NCBI RefSeq assembly: GCF_036850765.1
Contig: NC_089496.1
Span: 104,370,767-104,434,766, forward strand
Direction of reading: 5' to 3'
DNA length: 64,000 nucleotides
From: Saccopteryx bilineata
Lineage: Eukaryota > Chordata > Mammalia > Chiroptera > Emballonuridae
The translations under genes and the position numbers were made by a program. This document shows, in pieces, positions 56,296 through 64,000 of this stretch (position 1 is the first letter of the stretch; each line of letters starts with the position of its first letter). The notes beneath the pieces were generated by a model, which was not told the DNA's origin, did no database searches, and was given only the letters and a program-made list of their open reading frames with translations.

Positions 56296-57119
56296 TCGTC
56301 ACCACAGTGTGACCACCACCCAGGGTGGGGAGTGAGGTTCCTGTCACTGAGGTTACAGCTTAGATAAGCACCCGGAATGAACTGACAGGGCGCACAGTTG
56401 ATCAGCATCTTGGACTTCTCTTCTCCCAGCGGTGACCTGGGCTGTGTGGAAGCGATCCGCTCCTGACCTGTTAGGAATGGATCGGGGGACCGGGGAGAGG
56501 TTCCTGTACCCTGGGCGGGGCGGGCTCTGTGACCACTGCTCGTGTTACCACTTCCTGGAGACGGCCCGTCCTTTCAGTTTTGTATTTCATTTATTTAAAC
56601 TTTCCCGTGAAGGAGACTTGATACAGAGGAAGGAAAACATACAGCGGACCCTTTATTTCCTGTGATAAACAGTGACCTTTGGAACGGAGGTCAAGTCTGA
56701 ATTCTTCAAGGCAGCATTTATTTATTTTTTTGCTGCCATGGTTTTAAAGTCACGGCATGCTGTGCTCCTGGATGCTGCTCTGTCTGGCTGATGGTCCCGA
56801 CGAGATGCCAAGAAATTAGATGGGTGCCTTTGGAAGGCGTTCAGATATTACTCACTGGAGTAAAAATGCTACATTTGTTGGTGGGGAGAGGGCTGAACAT
56901 GTGTAAAAATGGGCATTATGCACATAACATCAACTTCAGACAGGAAAAGAAGGCCTGTGGGAGTGTGGGGACCGTCTTGCTGGGCAGTGCTGAAGGCGCA
57001 GACAGGAATCTGAAAGTCTGGTGTCTTTCCTCCTCGTTTGCCCACACATTTAGCCCCAGTAAAGGGCTATGCAGGGCTTTTGCTGGAAAGCATTGTAGCT
57101 CAGATCCTGCTGGAAAAGA
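56296..57119. other. Unassigned sequence
   Basis: No repeat or exon recognised. A 118-aa frame at 56791-57147 lacks any known domain. Confidence 0.4.
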
Positions 57120-57124
57120 TGACT

Positions 57125-57908
57125 TAAAAAAAATTATTTTCTCATAGTTCTAGAAGCTAAAAGTCTGAAATCAAGGTGTCCACAGGGCCACGTTTTTCTT
57201 GAAGCCTACGGGAAGGATCCATCCTGGTGTCTGTTGCCAGCAATCCTTGGTGCCCTTGGTTTGTAGAAGCATCACTCCAATCTCATCACCTGGACGTGTT
57301 CTCTCTTTGTCCCTCCATCTTTGTCCCCTTTCCCCTCTTTTTTTTTTTTTTTTCCATTTTTCTGAAGCTGGAAACAGGGAGAGACAGTCAGACAGACTCC
57401 CGCATGCGTCCGACCGGGATCCACCCGGCACGCCCACCAGGGGGCGATGCTCTGCCCACCAGGGGGCGATGCTCTGCCCATCCTGGGCGTCGCCATGTTG
57501 CGACCAGAGCCACTCTAGCGCCTGAGGCAGAGGCCACAGAGCCATCCCCAGCGCCCGGGCCATCTTTGCTCCAATGGAGCCTTGGCTGCGGGAGGGGAAG
57601 AGAGAGACAGAGAGGGAAAGCGCGGTGGAGGGGTGGAGAAGCAAATGGGCGCTTCTCCTGTGTGCCCTGGCCGGGAATCGAACCTGGGTCCTCCGCACGC
57701 TAGGCCGATGCTCTACTGCTGAGCCAACCGGCCAGGGCTCCCCTCTTTTTATAAGGACAGCAGTCATATTGAATTAAGGACCCACCCTACTCCCGTATGA
57801 CAAATTCTTACTTATATGTCCAATGACCCTATTTCCAAATAAGGTCACATTCTGAAGTACTGGGGGTTAGGACTCCAGCATACCTTTTTGAAGACACAAT
57901 TCAATGCA
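57125..57908 (-). mobile_element. LTR, MaLR-like, interrupted by a SINE A
   Basis: Antisense LTR landmarks: ttctcatagttctagaagc, tctgaaatcaaggtgtccac, then after the SINE A taaggacagcagtcatattg, caatgaccctatttccaaat, tactgggggttaggactcc and gacacaattcaatgcatag. Sequence right of it (57909-58150) looks like the internal end of the same provirus. Confidence 0.75.
57343..57738 (-). mobile_element. SINE type A, full length, two exact CTCF-like units
   Basis: Complete minus-strand copy of the second subfamily with perfect TSD tcccctcttttt at 57331-57342 and 57739-57750. Two identical mini-repeat units each carry ccaccagggggcga (57434-57447 and 57456-57469). Confidence 0.96.
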
Positions 57909-58150
57909 TAGAAGTCTACTCTGTTCTCCTCCCCAAATGCAAGTCCTTTACATGGTGCAAAACACATTCACCTCATTCCACAGTCTTTTGAGTCTCATCC
58001 ATTTTGTCATCAAATCAAAGTTCAAAATCTCATCATTTCAAAGTCCCAGATCGCATTATGTAAATCAGTTATGGGTGAAACTCGGGGTATGATTCTTTCC
58101 CGCAGAAAATTCCTCTCCATAGGTGAGACTCTTCTTGCTTCCCGTGTTTG
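57909..58150 (-). mobile_element. Probable internal ERV sequence
   Basis: catttcaaagtcccagatcg, tatgggtgaaactcggggta and gcagaaaattcctctccat resemble the internal region that precedes the 3' LTR of MaLR elements on the minus strand. No coding frame of retroviral type remains. Confidence 0.5.
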
Positions 58151-58359
58151 CCAGAAAAAAGAAGCCTTATTCCAATCTCTGTCTCCATCAGCACATAGCC
58201 ATCCTCTTACTGTGTGTTTCAGGATGAGATTTTAAAGTGAAATCCACAGTGGTTCTGGTTTCCTTGAAGTTGCCTCTGACATTTTAGCAACACAGCTATC
58301 AGAGAAGGTAGGAGCCCCCAACAGGGCAAGGTGAGTCCTGGACTGTCAAAGTCAGAGTG
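58151..58359. other. Unassigned sequence
   Basis: Nothing recognisable. Confidence 0.4.
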
Positions 58360-58505
58360 GGGAGGAACTTTTGGAAGGATGAAGTCTCCTTTTACATATG
58401 AGAAAACCAAGGCCCAGAAAGGGTGAGGGGAAGGCCTACCAGCACACAGCTGCTTAGGGCCAAGTCGAGACCCAACCCCACGTCGCACCTTCTAATCCAC
58501 GGCTC
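58360..58505 (-). repeat. MIR relic
   Basis: cttttacatatgagaaaacc, aaggcccagaaagggtgagg and accagcacacagctgcttag in antisense MIR order. Confidence 0.65.
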
Positions 58506-59054
58506 CTCCATTAATGGTCTGTGGCTTGTTGTGGGTCACAAGATTTACCAATGATAGATCATCATTATGCTATTCATCATTTCTGTACCAACTTATAATG
58601 GGAAAAGAAGTTTATTATCACCCGATTTGTTTTAGGTGACATAATCATATTACAGAAAATTTTTCTCCAAGGAGTGAAGTCCACTGACTAGCCATTAGGG
58701 TTTAAGCATATTTCTTTCTGGTCCTTGTGCCAGAGCATGTGAGTGAGAAGAGAAAGAAAAAGAAAGACCCACAAAGTATATTTACAAGCAGATATAACTG
58801 TAATAATGTCAGACCTATCGTTTTTCCTGACCTTAAGTCTTACTACACATTGAGTTGGAGTCCCCTGATGGTCATATTTCCATTCCTTGTCTTTGTGACT
58901 TGGGAAAATTTATGACTCTTTGGCCAAACTTCAGGATCATGTGACCAGGTTTTAGCATCATCTGGTGAACAAAATTTTAACCTAAATGTCCTCAAGTGAA
59001 GAATTAGGTGGTGATGGGCCCAGAAGGCGTTTGGTTGGAATTTTCTTGTAGATA
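58506..59054. other. Unassigned sequence
   Basis: AT-rich, nothing recognised. Confidence 0.4.
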
Positions 59055-59250
59055 TTATCCAGGGGTTACTGACACCCGGATTGGTTCAGTTGGAATTGTG
59101 TGTGTCCTTCTATGGATATATGATATATTTCCCATTCTCTTGGGTAAATACCTAAGATGATGTGGCTCGATTATATAATAGATATAGGTTTAACATTTTT
59201 GGAAATTGACAAACTGTTTTCTAAAGTGATTATAGCTCTGCACAAGGAAT
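59055..59250 (-). mobile_element. L1 fragment, antisense
   Basis: tttcccattctcttgggtaaa, tacctaagatgatgtggctcg and attgacaaactgttttctaaag are antisense L1 landmarks. Confidence 0.65.
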
Positions 59251-60180
59251 TTGTATTTTTAAATAAGCTTCCCCAGTGAGTCTCCTATAGCCTTTTCCTT
59301 CCTGAGATCTTGTCATGGCCCTATAGTCGCCCTGAGTGACAGGTCTTAAGAGCCTGTCTCCTCCATCTGTTCTGTTCGCGTCAGCCTGGCCTTGGCATCC
59401 CCCTGCAGGCTGCCCCTTGGCCTGGGGGTGCCAGAGAAGCACAGGCGGCAGCTCAGACCCTTTCTGTCCTTGCCCACCCTCAACCCACCCAAGCCTCTGC
59501 AGACGCATTGACATTCTAGAGCAGTGGTCGGCAAACTCATTAGTCCCCGGTAGGGATAAAACAGGGTAGTTCTGTTCCTGGTAGAGCTCAGCACCCTGCG
59601 TTGGGAGGAGGCTGGAGGAATAATTTCCTGATGGGAGGAGGCCCTGCAGGGGGCTGGCTCGCTGCTGGGGTGGGAGGGGAGGATGGCCGAGCTCCGGTGA
59701 CAGCAGCAGAAACTTCTCTTCCCTGGGCGCGCACATCTTCGCCAGACGCCACGACTCCTGAGGAGCGAGTGGTGGTGGCCTGTGGCCCCCTGGTGTTCTG
59801 TGGCGAAGGCCAGCTTGAGCCCAGCAGGCTGAGGACTGTGTTCCAGAGCCTGTGCCAGCGCTGACACACGCATCAGTCACCCCTGGGTTTGTCAGCAAGT
59901 GCTGTCCCTAGAGAAACTCACACCATTTTCCGGGGGCGATGAAGTGGAAGGAAGCATGTGAAAAACAGAGCAGCCCCGGGAAAGTGTGAAGTCCCCGTTC
60001 TGTCACTGTAGAAGCTGTCAGCTGGCTGGCACACCCTTACGCCGGTGGTGGTGCTGGTGGTGGTGGTGGGCGGGGCTTGCCTCCTGGCACTGCTGCACTG
60101 GCTTTTTGAATCCTGTTCTTGTGGGCTCCTGCTCTCCCGAACCCACAAGTCTGGTGCCTGAGTGCACAGCTAGCCATGTC
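59251..60180. other. Unassigned, with a hAT-terminus fragment at 59521-59544
   Basis: cagtggtcggcaaactcatt (59521) looks like one end of a hAT MITE, but no second end or TSD follows. Opposing frames up to 222 aa (59230-59898) have no recognised domain. A (TGG)n patch is at 60043-60069. Confidence 0.4.
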
Positions 60181-60870
60181 CAGGCAGGTGAAATCATACA
60201 ATATTTGTCCTTTTACTTAGCATAATCTTTCCAAAGTTCATCCATGTTGTAGCTTTTTTTTTTTTTTGTACTTCATTCCTTTTTGTGGCTGGATAATATT
60301 CCATTGTGTATCTAGACCCCGTTTTGTTTGTCTGTTCACCTGTTGATGGACACTTGAGTTGTTTCCACCCTTTGGATGTTGTGAGTAGTGCTTCCATGAG
60401 CATTGGTATCTGTTTGAGTCCCCGTTTTCAGTTTTTTTTGGGTATGGACCAGTGGTAGTCAGCCTGGTACCTACCGCCCACTAGGGGGCGTTCCAGCTTT
60501 CATGGTGGGCCGTAGCAGAGCAACCAAAGTATAAATAAAAAGATAGATTTAACTATAGTAAGTTCTTTTATAAAGATTGATTCTGCCAAACTTATCGAAA
60601 ATCCGACATAAAGTACTTGGTAAGTAATTATTATTATATGCTTTAACTTGCTGTAACTTTGCTTTATAAATTTTATAAAGTTACTTCCCTACCTTATAAA
60701 TCACCATTACTGTGGAACCGGCGGTCGGTTAGAAAATGTTACTACTAACAGAGATACAGAAGTGGGCGGTAGGTATAAAAAGGTTGACTACCCTGGTATA
60801 GACCTAACAGTGGAATTGTTGGATGATATGTGTAATCTTTTGAGGAAGTGCCGAACTTTTTCTTGCAGAA
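60181..60870 (-). mobile_element. L1 3' region, antisense, interrupted by a hAT MITE
   Basis: tcatacaatatttgtcctttt, atgttgtagctttttttttt, gataatattccattgtgtat, gttgatggacacttgagttg and, after the MITE, taacagtggaattgttggatg. Confidence 0.8.
60450..60795. mobile_element. hAT MITE, family 3
   Basis: A 346-bp element nearly identical to 35612-35959 and in the same orientation. Ends cagtggtagtcagcct and aggttgactaccctg. TSD gtatggac (60442-60449) against gtatagac (60796-60803). Confidence 0.96.
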
Positions 60871-61990
60871 CACTTTGGAGGCCATGAGTCCCCATTGTCT
60901 GCAGGGTGAGCCCCCAGTGCCTGCCTTTTGCATGCAGGACTTTCTCATTCTGGCCCCAGTGTAGGGATTCGCCCGAGCTGGGCTGATTTGCCCCCATGGC
61001 CGCCTCTGCGCTTGGGCATTGCTCTCCCCAGGACACCCTTTCAGCCTCTGCGGTACCCAGTGTGAATCCTGCCTTCACCACCTCCTTTGGAAAGAATTGC
61101 CCCTCCCTGCTGCCTCCAAGGCAGGTCTGTGGGCCTGACTCAGATCCTAACTAACTTGGGTTAGTAATCGCTGCCCTGAGATTACTCTGCTGCACCCTCT
61201 TCTTGCTCTATAGCTCCGTTAGAGTTGAGCACTCTGAAGGCAACCGTGGGCCCTTCCTTGCGGCGGTGCCTGTGCCTGGCTTGTCCCGGTGCCTGTGTGC
61301 CCTGCTCCTGACTGCCAGCCTGGGTGCGAGCCGCTGCATTGCGGTCAGCCTCCCCCACGTGGCACCCTCTGCACGGAGAGGGCTCTGGCTGGCCCCCCGC
61401 ATGAACGTGCGGAGGCTCCGGTTCCCAGGGTGCCGAGCGGCTGCCTCCCCCTTCGGCCCCTGCCTGTTTGGAAGCGTGCCCTTGAGCACTGCCATCCCTG
61501 AACCGGGCTACCAGGTCATCTGATCCCCATGGTGGCCAAGATGCCTGGCTGATCGCTCCTGCTGAGAATTAGTGACGAAGAAGCAAGCAGCCATGACAGA
61601 GCTTTGTGGGCAGGTTTGGTGGATACTAAGCCTCTTATTTCTTAGGGGTTGTCTCATTGCACAGGAAACAGCCCAAGCAGCCTGTCACCCAAGCCAGAAA
61701 CGTGGCGTCATCCCTCAAGCCCGTCCTGCATGTCATTAACACTGGTGACTCTCCCTCTAAAATATCTGTCCACGTCTGTATCTTAGAGGACTGCTGCCCC
61801 CACGTCTGGTTTGCCCCCTCCACTCTGCCTGTTTATGCAGCTCAGTCTTCCTACAGTTCAGATCTGAGCCATGGCCTCCAACGCAGTGATTCCCTAGCCT
61901 CTCCTCCTTCCGCCGCTCTCGAGCCCCACTCTGCTGTGGTCTTAGTGTGTGCTGAGCTTTCCCTCTCCCTGTCTGATCTGCCTGCACCGC
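60871..61990. other. Unassigned sequence
   Basis: GC-rich at 61200-61530. Frames up to 168 aa run into the neighbouring minisatellite. No known domain. Confidence 0.4.
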
Positions 61991-62498
61991 TCCCTGGGCC
62001 TGGAGCATTCTCCCTGGGCCTGGAGCACCCTCCCTGGGCTTGGAGCACCTTCCCTGGGCCTGGAGCACCCTCCCAGGGCCTGGAGCAGCCTCCCTGGGCT
62101 TGGAGCACCCTCCCAGGGCAGGGAGCAGCCTCCCTGGGCCTGGAGCACTCTCCCAGGGCCTAGAGCATCCTCCCTGGGCCTAGAGCACCCTCCCTGTTCC
62201 TGGAGCACCCTCTCAGGGCAGGGAGCACCCTCCCAGGGCCTGGAGTACCCTCCCTGGGCCTGGAGCACCCTCCCTGGGCCTGGAGCACCCTCCCTGGCGT
62301 GGACCACCTTCCCTGGGCTTGGAGCACCTTCCCTGGGCCTGGAGCACCCTCTCTGGGCCTGGAGCACCCTCCCTGTTCCTGGAGCACCCTCCCAGGGCAG
62401 GGAGCACCCTCCCTGGGCTTAGAGCACCCTCCCTGGTGTGGACCACCTTCCCTGGGCCTGGAGCACCCTCCCTGGGCCTGGAGCACCCTCCCAGGCCT
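61991..62498. repeat. 20-bp minisatellite, about 25 units
   Basis: Unit tccctgggcctggagcaccc repeated in 20-bp register, with a few 19-bp units. Variants such as gcagggagcaccc and gtggaccacctt recur at distances of several units, so blocks of units have been duplicated. Because 20 is not a multiple of 3 and the unit lacks stops, long low-complexity frames appear on both strands. They are not genes. Confidence 0.97.
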
Positions 62499-63278
62499 TT
62501 ACCAGGGCCACTTCCCACCTGTGCTCAGGCTTCAATTTGGATGTTGCTCCCTAGAGACATCTCTCTGACCCCTGTCTGACAACGTGTGCACCCACTTCCC
62601 TTTGCAGCCCTCACCAGTCTAGACATGTATTGTACCACCGTGTCCCCAGCTCCGAGGCCGGGGCCTGGGAACAGCAGGGGCTGGAGAATGTGTGCTGTGG
62701 GGTGGTTGGACAAATGGACAGGTGAACGGAGGCCCTCCGTGGTCCAGGCATCTCACTGGAGCATGAAGGGTGGGCCCAGTTGGCTGGTGACAGCTTCCTG
62801 CACTCACATTCCGCGGCTGGGCATGAAACTCAGGGAGCAGAGACGTGCCCCAGGGGTTGTCAGTTGGTTTAGGGTGGTGGAGGCCCTGCAGGCTTTTAAA
62901 AGGCTTTCTAGAAGCATTTGAGCCACTTCTTCTTGAGCAAACAAGATTGCGCATTAATCTTAAAGACAAGTTCTTGTAAGAAGGCAGGTGGATGGGAGGG
63001 GAAGAGCAGGCAGTCATTCCAGTTGTGGTCTGGTGAGCCCGACGGCTGGCCTGGTGGGTCTCGTCCCCTTGCTAGGCCTGGCCAGTCCCAAGTGCCCAGT
63101 GGAGACCGGTCCTTCTACAAAGGTGGGCGCATCTTGGGGGTCTCTCGAAGGTGGCAAGCAACCTGGCCGGCTTATTTATAATTTTGTTTTGTTTGGGGGC
63201 TTCCAGTTCACTTTAAAAAGTTTTAAATTCCACAAGAAGGTTACAAAATTCTGGTATTTAGAACTATTTAATTTTATT
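62499..63278. other. Unassigned sequence
   Basis: No repeat or exon recognised. Confidence 0.4.
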
Positions 63279-63288
63279 GAGATGGTGC

Positions 63289-63702
63289 CTTTTTTTTTTC
63301 TTTTTTCTGAAGCTGGAAATGGGGAGAGACAGTCAGACAGACTCCTGCATGCGCCCGACCGGGATCCACCTGGCACGCCCACCAGGGGCGACGCTCTGCC
63401 CACCAGAGGGCGATGCTCTGCCCCTCCGGGGTGTCGCTCTGCCCCTCCGGGGTGTCGCTCTGCCGCGACCAGAGCCACTCTAGCGCCTGGGGCAGAGGCC
63501 AAGGAGCCATCCCCAGCGCCCGGGCCATCTTTGCTCCAATGGAGCCTTGGCTGCGGGAGGGGAAGAGAGAGACAGAGAGGAAGGAGGGGGGCGGGGTGGA
63601 GAAGCAAATGGGCGCTTCTCCTATGTGCCCTGGTCGGGAATCGAACCCGGGTCCCCCGCACGCCAGGCCGACGATCTACCACTGAGCAAACCGGCCAGGG
63701 CC
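63289..63702 (-). mobile_element. SINE type A, full length, duplicated inner block
   Basis: Complete minus-strand copy of the first subfamily. TSD gagatggtgc at 63279-63288 and 63703-63712. The block gcccctccggggtgtcgctct occurs twice in tandem. CTCF-like ccaccagagggcga at 63400-63413 has one change. Confidence 0.95.
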
Positions 63703-63712
63703 GAGATGGTGC

Positions 63713-64000
63713 TTTTTAAACAAAAACTGCCTAGCAATTATATTCACAAGGTGATGACAAAGTTTGTGAGGAATACCGATTCAGAGTGTGCTCCAGGCAG
63801 AGTGGAGCTGTGCTGAGACAGACGTGTCCCCTGTCACTGTCGGAACATGCTCACTTTGGAGATGGTATGAAACATATGACCTTGAGGCGTCTGTGAAAGT
63901 GAGGCCAAGTTCCCCCCCATCCTGTCCCCCAAGTTCCCCTCCTTCCATCCCCACCCCCAGACCCAGGCAGGGAAATGAAGACGCAGGGTCAGGGCCTGAG
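63713..64000. other. Unassigned sequence to window end
   Basis: C-rich patches (63911-63957), no gene recognised. Confidence 0.4.

Noticed and set aside
57171..57767. 198-aa open frame on the minus strand
   Set aside because: Entirely SINE A plus LTR sequence, with no conserved domain.
59521..59544. Complete hAT MITE
   Set aside because: Only one terminus-like stretch is visible. There is no second end and no TSD.
59230..59898. 222-aa open frame on the minus strand
   Set aside because: Overlapped by other open frames on both strands, no domain, and it starts inside L1-derived sequence. Typical of GC-rich non-coding DNA.
61991..62498. CRISPR-like array
   Set aside because: Units are directly adjacent with no unique spacers, and the genome is mammalian.
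61657..62568. Repetitive proline/tryptophan protein
   Set aside because: Produced by the 20-bp minisatellite, which is open in several frames on both strands.
62988..63719. 243-aa open frame
   Set aside because: The second half is SINE A and the first half shows no recognisable protein. Chance extension.

Overview
The window is nuclear DNA from a bat: gene-poor, non-coding, and packed with interspersed repeats. No intact protein-coding gene, structural RNA gene or CRISPR array can be supported. The host call rests on four tRNA-derived SINE types (labelled A to D here) whose heads, poly-A tails and target-site duplications (TSDs) can be read directly, together with young hAT DNA transposons, which are unusual in mammals but known from bats. 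I do not see the typical horseshoe-bat SINE. Types A and D look to me most like sac-winged-bat (emballonurid) elements, but that family call is from memory and needs a library search. Older layers shared by placental mammals (MIR, L2, L1, MaLR-like LTRs, hAT-Charlie MITEs) lie underneath.

Layout. 0-5 kb is a dense SINE cluster with insertions into, and next to, one another. 5-16 kb is mostly unassigned sequence with scattered SINEs, MIR, one hAT MITE (11265-11550) and an LTR (14438-14876). 16.9-19.3 kb is an old L1 broken by three SINEs, followed by a hAT MITE (19326-19643). 20-29 kb is the least repeat-covered part and shows only MIR/L2 relics and microsatellites. 30-32 kb is an L1 3' end carrying one SINE D and one SINE A. 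33.7-36.5 kb is the most informative locus: a MIR split by a hAT-Charlie MITE, which is split by an HPRT1 processed pseudogene, which is itself split by a SINE A and by a younger hAT MITE. 37-53 kb holds SINEs, a 14/71-bp minisatellite (39181-39410), antisense L1, a solo LTR with a 5-bp TSD (46876-47253) and a hAT MITE (48927-49230). 53-55 kb is antisense L1 with three SINEs. 57-58 kb is an LTR carrying a SINE A. 60.2-60.9 kb is antisense L1 carrying a hAT MITE. 62 kb is a 20-bp minisatellite, and a full-length SINE A lies near the right edge.

Nothing here forms an operon or pathway. The biology is transposition history, plus possible regulatory side-effects. The most notable of these is that SINE A carries, in several copies, a sequence very close to the CTCF core motif, inside a small internal tandem repeat that varies in copy number. 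I found no convincing new gene system. The long reading frames in the window are almost all SINE A or minisatellite sequence.
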